Source of the DNA: Bugulina stolonifera
Taxonomy: Eukaryota > Bryozoa > Gymnolaemata > Cheilostomatida > Bugulidae
Direction: 5' to 3'
Length of the DNA: 64,000 bases
Assembly (NCBI GenBank): GCA_935421135.1
Contig: OW285191.1
Span: 4,969,504 to 5,033,503 of the forward strand
Each line of letters opens with the position of its first letter. The stretch's first letter is position 1. The translations under genes and the position numbers were made by a program. Shown here in pieces: positions 20,413-31,028 of the stretch. The notes beneath the pieces are model-generated. The model ran no database searches and was not told the origin of the DNA. It saw nothing but the letters and a program-made list of their open reading frames with translations.

Positions 20413-20526
20413 CTAGCGATTTGCTGATTGACCAAACAGCGTCCATTTCTGCAGGTCTACCCAATTGGGATTTGTAGTGAAGATTGTAAAAAGTTCAGGT
20501 CGATCATACTGCCGTACATAAGCCAT
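20413..20526 (-). pseudogene. Helitron Rep fragment 2
   Basis: A minus-strand open stretch from ATG at 20526 to TAG at 20413 that reads VRQYDRPELFTIFTTNPNW and then GQSAN, closer to the expected Helitron Rep consensus than fragment 1. About 130 bp of flanking sequence are also shared with fragment 1, so the two are copies of one element. Confidence 0.6.
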
Positions 20527-20533
20527 TGCATCT

Positions 20534-21000
20534 TGTTTCTTGGATTGCTGGTATACGTACCATATAGGTGGTAACATTGCATGCCTGTTTACATCTGCAC
20601 CTATTTGGCCATTTTAGATGCATCACACAATACACCATAGGACTCGACTGTCACCTTTTAATATACACACAGGCTTTCATTTTCTATCCTGCAGTATTTA
20701 TCTACCAGAAGCTGTTGGAAGAGACGCCTGGAGTATATTATAGGGTTGAATACCTCTGGTCTGATCATAATTTGGTAGCAGTAATAAGCCATAGGTGTAC
20801 AACTCCTTCCAGACTTATTGATTTTTGCAGAATTCCAGAGTTTTTCCACACGGTCCTATGATTCAGTCTTCGCTTATCTTGAACATCTTTGTTCTTTTCT
20901 TGCACATTACTCAGCGGGATGCCAACACGACAAACTTTTATTGACAAGAGTATTTTGTAAAACGCTATAATATAATACTTAATAAATAGTAAAACTAATT
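20534..21000. other. No recognisable gene
   Basis: The open frames here (97 codons at 20568 on plus, 63 at 20849 on minus) overlap each other on opposite strands and show no domain. Confidence 0.4.
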
Positions 21001-21006
21001 ATTTTT

Positions 21007-21410
21007 TTAGACATTGCAAACTTGAACTTTTTTACTTTGTTTCCTTGCTGGCCTTTCAACTTTTCCTTCCAGCTTCACTTTTAGCTGCTGCTTCATCCTT
21101 CTTTTAGCTATGGATATTTCCTTAGCCACAGCTTTAATGTCATCAATGTTATCAGGTAGCTCGATGTTTTCCATGAAGCATTCAGGACATACCAAATTAA
21201 GTTTTGGTATTTGTGGTGAAAAAAGGTTCTTTTATTGTGATAATTATTATAGGTCAACATGGTGACATTTTTGAAGTCGATTATCCTACTGGATTGGCTG
21301 GTGGTTACAGTTATGTCATCAGTAGAGAATTCCCTCAGGTGCCCGTCATTGAAGAAGTAGGTAAGAAGTAGGGCAGTTTGCTTCTCTCCATTGCATATAT
21401 TCATCCACAT
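21007..21410 (-). pseudogene. Unrecognised gene, frameshifted
   Basis: Two overlapping minus-strand frames, 21410-21108 and 21195-21007, look like halves of one coding sequence: the first reads TALLLTYFFNDGHLREFST in its upstream part, the second VCPECFMENIELPDNIDD and then a lysine-rich tail ending at 21007. The switch between them lies near 21200-21240. I do not recognise the product. Confidence 0.35.
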
Positions 21411-21420
21411 ACGCCATACT

Positions 21421-22430
21421 TGACATGGTTGTACTTGTAGATTGGTAACTGATACGGACTGGAGTGTCAGTGTTGTTGTGCTGCATCATAGGTCACACTC
21501 TGGTGGTTTAGGTAAAGCAAAGAGTTGTCCAGGCATCTGAGCATCACAGGTTGGAATGAATAGAACACTGGCTATCATAGAAATGTACAGGTAGCTGTAG
21601 CCTGGTTTCGTTCCAGTTGATGAAGTTTGGCGGTTGTTCTGGACATCAAGTGTTGGGTTCCATCATCACGGGCTGTAGAATGACTGGAAGCTGTCTTCCT
21701 GATGCTGGGAAGAGGTCCTACCGAATGTTACTTGTCGGACTCTGGCGAGGGTTGGTGGACCAGTAGTTGCTCAGTGCTTTTGATAGCGCACAAATCAGCC
21801 CTTGGGCATAAGAAGTATTTGCAAACTGGAAACAAGAGCATGCTGATTGTATAGTTGCTGACATTTATATCTTCTAGTTTGAATTTGTCTTCACTCTGCA
21901 ACTCAACATCATGTGACCATACCGGTTGCAGTTGAAACGGCATGGTTCGTCAGCTCTGTTGTAGTTGGACAGAGATAGGCTATGGCTCTGGTAGCTGATG
22001 GCAAAGAATGTTGTTGGGTTTAGTCAATGGTTCTATGTTGAACAGTGACAGTGTTCAATCACTAATAAGTTGCTCTTTAGAAAGCGATGCAGCAAAATCT
22101 CTCTCCATAGCTGTGAGAGTAGTGTGGAGTTGTGTGTATGCGTAGGATTCGCTGCACATTATATACTATGCCATGGTTCCCAGACTCAGTTAGAGATCTA
22201 ACCAATTATAGCTATGCGGTTTATTGGGTATGAAAAGTTAATCGGGTGCTCCGCCTATTTAGATGACTTTGAGATATTTATATAACAAGGGTTGATAGTT
22301 ATCAAGTGACATATGTTCATTTAGCATATTTATATCATTACTTATTTGGCAGTATATCAAATGTTGCTAAGCAGGTTTAAATCAGTTTGAAGTAGAGAGA
22401 AAAATTTGTAAAGAGAATAACATGCACAGT
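21421..22430. other. No clear gene
   Basis: A 71-codon minus-strand frame at 21943-21728 is of unknown status. A TATA-like tatactatgcc lies near 22160. No mobile-element ends are seen. Confidence 0.4.
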
Positions 22431-22679
22431 AAATCATAAAAAACCACAAGACTTGAGATTTGAATGCTACAATATTGTATTACATGACTGTTAGATTATA
22501 GAAATGTAGATATTATGTAATAATTTCAGTATTACTTGGCTCTTCATCCTCTGTGAGACAGTCCCTAGTCCCAAAAAATAAAACAATAATTAGTTCGTAA
22601 TGCTATAAATTCATTTGATATTACAAAAACAACTACAACAACTAATATACTCATAGACAATAATTAAATGTCAACTGAC

Positions 22680-22890
22680 CTTGCTTGTTAGTAGCATGCC
22701 TTAGGAGCTGAGCTAGCGTTTCTAAGCTCTCACCATCCGTCATCCAATACCATCGGTGCGGAGGATACACTTCTATCTCGCCCACCTTTAGCAACTTCAG
22801 TACTTTTCTCTATTCCTCAGGAGAAAAGTACAATGGGGATGTATAATCCACATCCCACAACTCCTCTCTGATAGGTATATCAGTGCTGGG
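22680..22890 (-). CDS. Exon S of unrecognised gene, copy 1
   Basis: A 211-bp minus-strand exon between a tttacag acceptor and an aag|gtcag donor. It encodes a stretch with IREELWDVDYTSPLYFSPEE, then an in-frame TAG at 22812-22810, then RKVLKLLKVGEIEV and HRWYWMTDGESLETLAQLL. The matching exon at 24064-24274 has the same length and the same TAG, while the degenerate relative at 23517-23692 has no stop at this place. The frame also stays open upstream to an ATG (MYYTYRISASHS), so the true 5' edge is uncertain. The domain is unknown; its rhythm of leucines and tryptophans suggests a small helical fold. Confidence 0.4.
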
Positions 22891-23177
22891 CTGTAAAGAC
22901 ACCCAGGAGTGACTCGCTGATATTCTGTATGTGTAATACATTTTCTTGAAGGTAATGTGGCATCATCTCTACTTTTATAGAAATGTGTCAATATTAAAAT
23001 ACATATGCCAATAAACAATGATAGTATCTAAACCATAAGTTAATCTCAAAATGTTGGTACAAATAATTTCCCATGACTTGTTAAAATCATGTACTATATA
23101 ATACTACTACTCATGTGCATTTGACAAATTGACGGTGAAACCAATATGGGTAGGTCCAAGTAACAAGATTTAATTAC

Positions 23178-23440
23178 CACTTATGAACCTTTTTCTTAGG
23201 TATTTTTTTTCTCCAATCCAGTGCATGATCTCCTCTATGGGGTCGTATAAAAACAGGCGCAGACTGAGCTTTGTGAGGCACACATACACCTCATCATTGC
23301 CAATCCAAGAGCCCTGGGGCTTAATGATTGTATTTATAATTTGCAGAATGCAAATGTAGGGCACCTTAGTCAATATGAATTCATGATGAATTATGCACCC
23401 CAACTGCTTGCTGAGTAGGCAGGCCTTTAAACTTAAATTA
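23178..23440 (-). CDS. Exon L of unrecognised gene, copy 1, truncated
   Basis: The minus-strand frame starting at KACLLSKQLGC corresponds to the later two-thirds of the exon at 24559-24930; its upstream part is replaced by unrelated sequence. It ends at a phase-1 donor (agtg|gtaatt). Substitutions relative to copy 2 are few (E/K, H/N, I/T). Without its own acceptor the exon may no longer be used. Confidence 0.35.
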
Positions 23441-23516
23441 ATATGATATGTACGTTTCAAGTGATTAATAATTATTTCACACTTGTCTGTCGTGCACCTC
23501 GTTAGGAATATTTAAT

Positions 23517-23692
23517 CACCGTTTCTACAAAGTCTTGCTCTGTCATCCACTTCCATCTGCAAAGTCGATAAATATTGTGAGGGATCCTTAACCTATTTAA
23601 TATTTCTTTTAATTGAATTTTGGAAAAGTACAATGGCGATGTTCTGTCCACATCCTAAAGCTTCTTAAAGATAGGTGGGTCCTTTGCTGGTG
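23517..23692 (-). pseudogene. Degenerate third copy of exon S
   Basis: On the minus strand a diverged version of exon S can be read: DPPIFKKL, a stop, DVDRTSPLYFSKIQLKEIL, then RWKWMTEQDFVETV. The preserved pattern in a diverged copy argues that exon S was once under protein constraint. Confidence 0.4.
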
Positions 23693-23810
23693 ATAATACT
23701 ATACAATAGAAACTAGTTTTAAAATGCAACAGCGGAGAGCATTGCATTTTTAGTAAATTTCTTCTCTACATATATTTCTGTTACACAATAGCTCTGTTTT
23801 ACTTTACTCA

Positions 23811-24820
23811 CAGTAAATCATGAAAGACCACAAGACTTGAGATTTGAACGCTCCAATATTATATTATATGACTGTTAGATTATAGAAATGTAGAAATTAT
23901 GTAATAATTTCAGTATTACTTGGCTCTTCATCCTCTGTGAGACAGTCCCTAGTCCCAAAAAATAAAACAATAATAAGTTCGTAATGCTATAAATTCATTT
24001 GATATTACAAAAACAACTACAACAACTAATATACTCATAGACAATAATTAAATGTCAACTGACCTTGCTTGTTAGTAGCATGCCTTAGGAGCTGAGCTAG
24101 CGTTTCTAAGCTCTCACCATCCGTCATCCAATACCATCGGTGCGGAGGATACACTTCTATCTCGCCCACCTTTAACAACTTCAGTACTTTTCTCTATTCC
24201 TCAGGAGAAAAGCACAATGGGGATGTGTAGTCTACATCCCACAACTCTTCTCCGATAGGTGGGTCCGTGCTGGGCTGTAAAGACACCCGGGAGTGACTCG
24301 CTGATATTCTATATGTGTAATACATTTTCTTGAAGGTAATGTGGCATCATCTCTACTTTTATAGAAAATTGTCAATATTAAAATACATATGCCAATAAAC
24401 AATCATAGTATTTAAACCATAAGTTGATCTCAAAATGGTGGTACAAATAATTTCCCATAACTTGTTAAAATCATGTACTATACAATACTACTCATGTGCA
24501 TTTGCCAAATTGACGGTAAAACCGATATGGGTAGGTCTAAGTAATGAGATTTAATTACCACTTATGAACCTTTTTCTTAGGTATTTTTTTTCTCCAATCC
24601 AGTTCATGATCTCCTCTATGGGGTCATATAAAAACAGGCGCAGACTGAGCTTTGTGAGGCACACATACACCTCATCATTGCCAATCCAAGAGCCCTGGGG
24701 CTTAATGATTGTATTTATAATTTGCAGAATGCAAATGTAGGGCACCTTAGTCAATATGAATTTATGATGAATTGTGCACCCCAACTGCTTGCTGAGTAGG
24801 CAGGCCTTTAAATTTTTAAT
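23811..24820. repeat. Tandem exon duplication, copy 2
   Basis: The more complete partner of 22431-23440. Homology ends at about 24815, inside exon L, where copy 1 changes to unrelated sequence. Confidence 0.85.
24064..24274 (-). CDS. Exon S of unrecognised gene, copy 2
   Basis: Same length and splice signals as the copy at 22680-22890, including the in-frame TAG (24196-24194) after FSPEE. It encodes IGEELWDVDYTSPLCFSPEE upstream of the stop and VGEIEVYPPHRWYWMTDGE after it. Sharing of the stop means either that it preceded the duplication or that the frame ends here and the rest is untranslated. Confidence 0.4.
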
Positions 24821-24930
24821 GAAAATTTTGTACATGGGATAAGCCGTCGAAGGGCAGTTGAAGTTTTGCACTAGTAGTATCAACATCTCTTTTTCTTGAA
24901 GGACACCAGCACGCTCGTTTCTTTCTAATT
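24559..24930 (-). CDS. Exon L of unrecognised gene, copy 2
   Basis: A 372-bp minus-strand exon from a cctattag acceptor (phase 1) to an agtg|gtaatt donor (phase 1). It encodes about 124 residues: ELERNERAGVLQEKEM, then LILLVQNFNCPSTAYPMYKI, then a segment with GSWIGNDEVYVCLTKLS and DPIEEIMNWIGEKK. The phase matches the donor of the upstream exon at 25038. I do not recognise the family. The mixed alpha/beta pattern and conserved reading frame support a real protein. Confidence 0.45.
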
Positions 24931-25037
24931 CTAATAGGAAACATGAAGCTAGTAACCTAAAAAATCAATCAGGATTTTACAATCTGGAATTTTTCAATAG
25001 GTGTGCATTCAGCCATAAAGCATGACTCATAACTAAC

Positions 25038-25334
25038 CTTTCTCAAATTTCATCATTGGAATTGTCTCCTTATTCCCTTGAAGGTGTAGTTTGTTGTTTT
25101 TCATAGGCAGTTCAAATATTATTTCTCTAGTATATTTAGCTACTTTCTCTGACAGGTAGTCTGTAAATTTCCTTTGTTTTCCAGAGGCCATGCTGGAGGT
25201 ATGGGGTCCAATGTTGTCCTCCTTGTCGTGGGGGGGGAGTGTTTATCAAGTCTGTTATAGCTTGCGTGTTGTTCAAGATCTCTTTCAACTGCTTCCAGTA
25301 TTTCACTAGCAGTGCTAGCCAAATCTCAATACTA
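25038..25334 (-). CDS. Upstream exon of unrecognised gene
   Basis: A 297-bp minus-strand exon from a ttgttttag acceptor to a gaaag|gttagt donor (phase 1). It reads IEIWLALLVKYWKQLKEIL, then NTQAITDLINTPPHDKEDNI, then KQRKFTDYLSEKVAKYTREI and ends MMKFEK. The frame is open over the whole exon; a competing frame with an early stop (25322-25140) is less consistent because it lacks continuity to the donor. Together with exons L and S it suggests a multi-exon host gene on this strand. Further exons upstream were not found. Confidence 0.45.
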
Positions 25335-28018
25335 AAACAACCAAGTGTACAGATGTAATTGTAATGTGCATTTAGATGCTATGGTGGTGCGCATCTGAAG
25401 TCTAGGGTTCCACCAATGACTTGTTTTTTGTGTCAAGTTTAGGGCAAAGTATCAATTGGTCATTTCAGGTCACATAGCCGATCTTTTCACAGATGCCAGG
25501 ACTGCGGTCTATTTGAATGGCAATCCCAAAGAGTTTGTACTAGGCAGATTCTTTTTACACGTGTTTAATAGTTACTTTGAGGTTGGCTAGCTCTATTTTA
25601 AAGTTATTTACTTCAAATTATGCACAGCTGTACAACCTAAATACATTGTAGAAGATGTTGCTGTATGACCATTCATCAAGCTATTTGAGCTAATCTACTT
25701 CAGACACTCGACTGGCACTGTTTTTCTTCTAAGGAATTATCTAGGCTCCATAAAAAGGATGATGAGGCGCTGCAGCAAATACGTGGTTGATAGCTAATGA
25801 GTAACCTTATTACACAGAGTACACAGTACCAATGTAGACTATTCCTCATATTTTAAACTACTCAGAGTGCTTTGTGTCCTTCAATTTTGTGTTACTGCTG
25901 CATGGATTGCAAGAATGAATAGATCTACACTATTTAAAACATGACAACGCGTTTATCTTTCTTCCACTGTAACAACAATACAGTCATGTAGTCAAAGAGA
26001 AAACAACTTCTTTATTTATTACAAAATGCTGAACTACAACATTTTACAGTATATTTTGTCAAAAGTTAAATAAACACAAACAACAACAACATGTAACTGC
26101 AATAGTATGAAAACTATTATAGTAATTCAACAAAACAGCTATGACATTGACATCAACATTAGAGAAGGGAGTTGAAGCTTATCAACATAACTATAAGGAA
26201 AAAAAGTATTATACAATAAAATACATGTATTTCCCTTGTCACACCCTACATGTAGACTTTAGTATATAGCACCAGTAATGTTATTTGAACAACAGCTATA
26301 AGAAAAAGGTCAAAGGTTGAAGCCTATGAAAAATACATACCTGTGTAAGGGAGTTTCACCAGTTTATATAATATATATACTCACTGGTTTTTCTCTAATA
26401 CTATTATAATTTTGTTAATTTAAGGAATTTATCTGTGAGAGCTGTCAGAGTCTTGCATCAAATCCATGAAAATATCAGGCCCTAACTGGGGTTTGAACCA
26501 ATGGTGCAAAATCGCCTAGAAAAGTGAACAAAAGACATTGCTACAACACCAGTACAGCTATGTTAAAAAAAGACAGCTTCACCAGCGAGCAGTAGATATG
26601 AAAAATCTCTATTAGGGTATCATTTCTGCAAAATTAAATTCCTCACCAGCTTCCTTTGGATCACTAAACACTGTATTACAAGTATCCTCACCACTTGTGA
26701 CAACATCTTCCAAAAATGCTAAATGTTTTATAAATTGGCAGAACTAGTAAAAACTGGCCTCAAAGTTAAATCCATGGCCGAATATAACCTTAGCAAGAAA
26801 TATCAAATCATACTGACAGTAAATTCAATGTAAACTAAAAATATAGTATTGCCTAAAAAGACTATTCAGCTACCTAAAATACTCGACAAACTATCATGCA
26901 TGTAGGTTACTAGGCAGAATGCAAGTACACTAATAGACAGCATGCAAGTACACTAATATGCGGCATGCAAGTACACTAATAGGCAGCATACAACTTCATT
27001 ACCTGTGGTCTTTTGTGGACTTCTGAAAGCAATGAATCACCTCAATACAACAAAAATAGAGGATACAAACAAAACGATTACTTTAATTGCAGTCAACCAG
27101 TGAAGCCAAGCTCAATCCAAATACATAGTTTCTACTAGTACCATCTAGACTAAACAGTGACAGGATTCTTCTTAGCTCTCTGTGAAGTCCAATTTGTCAT
27201 AACCTCACTCTTTGCCTCACTTACTAAACTTGGAAGCAGTTTGCAATAGTAGCGCAACACCTATAGCTGTTGGAAATTATGTGCAAAAACAAATAGTATT
27301 CCTACCTATTCTAGAATGAAAATATCAACATGAGATCAAAATATTTTATATAAAACAATACAACAATTGCTATATTATTTGCATTAAATATTTGATACAA
27401 TAATGATCATTAAATATAAATTAATTATCTAATTCCCTGTTCTATTAAAAACAATTTATTTCTATTTTATATTTTCATTTTTATTTATTGAATATCGACT
27501 CTTGTTCTTGTAACAATCCAGTAAGCAATATTTTTACTTATACTTGATGCAGGCGTATTGCTACAACAATTATTATCAAAATAATTTATTTCATATAAAA
27601 ATTAATGAAAATATAAATAATTATGGTTATCATTATGATATGATTAGCATTTGATTATCTAATTCTATTGATTCATTTCTAGTTCTATTATTATTTATAA
27701 TAATAATCACTATAAATAATAAATAATTTTTTTACATAATTAATATTATATAATGTTTGATTTATTATTTATGTTATATTATTAAATACAGATTCTTTCT
27801 CTAGTGATAATCTAACAAATACGAATATTTATGTTATTGTTATATACAACATCATAGATGATCATATTTATTAAATTAATATTTATTTTTAATTTTTGTA
27901 TTTCACATTTTATTAGCAAAGTAAGAAAAATACAACTATCTCCGATATTTATCACTCAGTCAAACGTCAAATTCCAGTAGAGTACAACAATTCACCTTTG
28001 AGATTTAGGTTTAGAGCT
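25335..28018. other. No recognisable gene; AT-rich
   Basis: Four copies of an approximately 21-bp atgcaagtacactaata motif lie at about 26911-26990. The stretch 27300-27960 is extremely AT-rich, with long A/T runs. I see no open frame of note and no element ends. Confidence 0.5.
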
Positions 28019-28248
28019 AAAAAAAACTTTTAGATTCAACTGTTTGGCCACTGTCCTCATCAAAAAGTTTTCATGGCTCTGCAAACGCATTCGGAAAGCT
28101 GAAAATACTAAAGAAAGTGGAACCCATATTCAAGTCCTATGAAACCATTGATACAATGACTAACTTTGTCAGTAAAGCGCAAGGATTTATTTGTGTGCAG
28201 GTTACTGGTCCAAGCTACTATAAACTTACTTTGACATTTCGGGATTGA
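28019..28248 (+). other. Coding-like open frame without a start
   Basis: Directly after a TAA, about 75 codons are open to a TGA at 28246-28248. The second half reads AFGKLKILKKVEPIFKSY, then DTMTNFVSKAQGFICVQV and YYKLTLTFRD, with an amino-acid mix like real protein and unlike the AT-rich flanks. There is no ATG near the start. It could be a last exon or an element relic. Confidence 0.3.
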
Positions 28249-28408
28249 CTTAACACGCTGTTATCCATCAAACGATCGCTAGATTAGAGAGAAATTGTAC
28301 GATCAGCAGTCACTCAGCAACCAGTAAACCTATTTCGATTGCGAAAACTGCCGTGTCTTCAGCAAAACTAGTCAATTACCATGAGGGTAGAGTACACGCC
28401 TGCTGACA

Positions 28409-28438
28409 GTGTACCCACCAAAATTGAGGTGGGTACAC
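28409..28438. other. Perfect 11-bp hairpin
   Basis: gtgtacccacc, an 8-base loop, then ggtgggtacac. It is GC-rich in an AT-rich setting. No run of T or other context links it to a known RNA element. Confidence 0.6.
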
Positions 28439-28787
28439 GCCGTATACTCCCGTATAACCACAATTCGAACACTGTACTAATGTATATCTATATATATTAT
28501 ATTTATACGTACAGAAATATATCGGTATAATACAACAAGAAACCTTCTTAAAGAAAACGAATCAATCAATATGCGAGATACCAAAATAATAATCAGCGAC
28601 TTGTTAGTACTATTACAATCAATTACCAAGTAAGTACATAAAAATATTGCGCTAAAATATTGTCAGGTGTTAAGGGAGCTTCTATTTCAATTTAGATATA
28701 ATTTCATTGGCTAGCTAAGAAAGACACTGTGTATTCCATAATGTAATAGAAAGTTAGTCTATATATATATCTGGGTGAGGCTATAAT

Positions 28788-28945
28788 ATTGTCTTTTCTT
28801 GTTCAGAGAGAAGATAACTTCTTGATGTACGCTTCTAATGTCTTTTACTTGTTTGAAGAGCAGATAACTTCTTGGTGTACTATTCTAATGTCTTTTCTTG
28901 TTTGGAGAGGTGATAGCTCCTTGATGCATAATATTGTCTTTTGCT
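28788..28945. repeat. Approximately 48-bp tandem repeat, three to four units
   Basis: Imperfect units containing gtcttttcttgttt, gataacttcttgatgta and ttctaat. No coding signal of its own. Confidence 0.7.
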
Positions 28946-29955
28946 GTTTCTCACAGTTGTACCCTGTTCTCGAAACCGGTTAGGGTGCTAAGACTATGCA
29001 CACTAGCCTTGGGTTCACTTTTAATTTTGTGGGCGTTGGCAATTTTTGGTACCTCACCTTGTCCTTTTTGGGAAATGAGGTTTAAATGTACCAAAAGTGG
29101 ATGTATGCCTGTATGCCTTGCTTATATAATGCGTTATTCAACTCAAAGTTATGGCTATAGTTTGTCATTTTTTAATGTAAGCTGTTTAAATTAAAGAATA
29201 TAATAAAGCTGGGTAAATATTTGCTCTGTTATAGATAGACATTGATACCTCACACATTATACATAATTTATGTAAGTTATATGCATGGTGATCATTTTAT
29301 TTATATTTGTAGGTTCAAAGATCTCATATTTGTATCATTTATTTATCTTTAGAATATTGTCTGTTCATCAGCGACTTTCTTCAATTATCTCAAATTTTAA
29401 ACAAATAGGAACAAAATATGCATCTTTAAATATTAAGCTCACTCGCATGAATTATTTATTAAGCCCTAGAGACTGTATTTATATAAACAGCTACATGTTC
29501 ATGCATATATATTTAATGCACATATTTGGGTGAGAAGCTGCCCAATATACATGACTTGTGCCTGTGAATGTATTGCTAGAAAGATTTGCGTCAGATGAAT
29601 TATGTGGAGTTTTCTTCATTCTGCGTCATTGTACCTTTGGTGTCTGGCCATTGCCTTCAGTAATGTAAGTATAACTAGTGTGCTAAGGACCTGCGTACAA
29701 AATTTAACTTTCGAATGCATTTTTGTAACTGACAGCTAATGGCTTGGTTGTTGTTACTAACGTTGAGCAATATGACTACATATTATTAGATTGTTAGAAT
29801 GCATATTTGATTATATAAAATATACTATTTGTTTTGCTTACATCAGGCTAACTTCCTGCTCTCTACCACTTGGAAAATTTTCAAGCATCAGCTTTTAATT
29901 CACACGTAAAACTGGAACTGCTCAAACGCATTACTTTTAATATAGGGCACTGCAG
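28946..29955. other. Upstream region of the first lectin gene
   Basis: No signal-peptide exon with a convincing donor is seen here. The 29285 frame starts with a short hydrophobic MVIILFIFV next to a weak gtag|gttc donor, which is possible but unconvincing. Confidence 0.35.
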
Positions 29956-31028
29956 CTAACAACTACCAACTACTGCCTGAAACCTACCGCCTGATTAACC
30001 CAGCTGACATTGGCAGCACAAGATCTGCCACAGAGTGTGCTGTCAGATGTCTAGAGAAAAGATCTGTCTGTACATCCTTCACTTACAACAAGAGAGAAAA
30101 GAACTGTGCTGTCTCAAGTTCGGACCCTGTGTACAGTGATGGTATCACCAGAACATCACATGAGAGACTTTACAACTTGACTTCTTCGCTCAACAAAACC
30201 TACAACTTGACTTCTTCGCTCAACACAACTAATGGTGAGGAACACAGTCAAATTATTGCGCTGAAGTAAAATTCTGAAAACCCAACAATGTCAATTTAGT
30301 GCTTTGTCTCATTGCAGCATGACTCTGGATTTCAGCTCTGCTAAAACTTTGTGAATTGCATTAATGTGTAGAATTAATGAATTGTGTTATAATTACCAGA
30401 ATGTTCTATTGAATGGCTTGAGAATCCAGTAAAAGGGACATGCATCAAATTCGAAACGTCTGTTTCAAAGACGAGAAATGCCGCTAGTACAGCATGTGAA
30501 GATGTAGGAGCTCAACTGGCCGATCTAGATGATGAGGAGAGTTTTGATTGGTTCGTTTCAGTCAGAGATAGTATTACAGGTAAGTTGTTAGTAAGTACAC
30601 CTTGACTGTCTCCATAGAAATAAGATGCAATAGCATTATATTATATCAACACTAACATATACATATACATGTATACATATGTGTATGATAGTCTACCAAC
30701 TAACCATCTATTTCTTTCACATAGCCCAGAGTTTGATTCCTGAATTCCTGAATATGGGTAGGCTACACGATGTATATTGGAATATAAGCTTGTACTTTTG
30801 CTTCTAGAAATAGAGCAAGATGAGGTATGGGTTGGTGCAATGTGGAATGGAGCGGGAGTTAGTTGGAGTTCTGGGGTACCAGTACCAGGTGATAAGTGGA
30901 GACCGTCTGAACCGAATCACAATGGTGATTGTGTGACCTCATACAGGTCATCATACAACTTCCTCCTACGTGATACTGACTGTGATTCATACCTGGCTTA
31001 TTATGTTTGTGAGAGAGGAAAGATATAA
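29956..31028 (+). CDS. PAN/C-type lectin gene 1 (plus strand)
   Basis: Three exons: 29956-30234 (PAN/apple-like, with the four-cysteine pattern ECAVRCLEK...CTSFTYNKREKNC), 30400-30579 and 30808-31028 (first and second halves of a C-type lectin domain), stop at 31026-31028. All junctions are phase 1 with GT/AG borders. The lectin part has WVGAMW, the EPN motif of mannose-type calcium sites (RPSEPNHNGDC) and the closing YYVCE; six cysteines suggest the long form. The usual WND motif is LRDTDC. A signal-peptide exon should precede the PAN exon but was not found. The PAN exon differs from its downstream paralogues and carries an extra 30-bp duplication near its end, because the tandem array begins in intron 1. 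Probably a secreted carbohydrate-binding or adhesion protein. Confidence 0.7.

Larger units (their letters stand above)
22431..23440. repeat. Tandem exon duplication, copy 1
   Basis: Matches 23811-24820 over about 1 kb at 1.38-kb spacing, with scattered substitutions. It contains two coding-looking exons on the minus strand (23178-23440 truncated, 22680-22890) and the intron between them. Confidence 0.85.
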
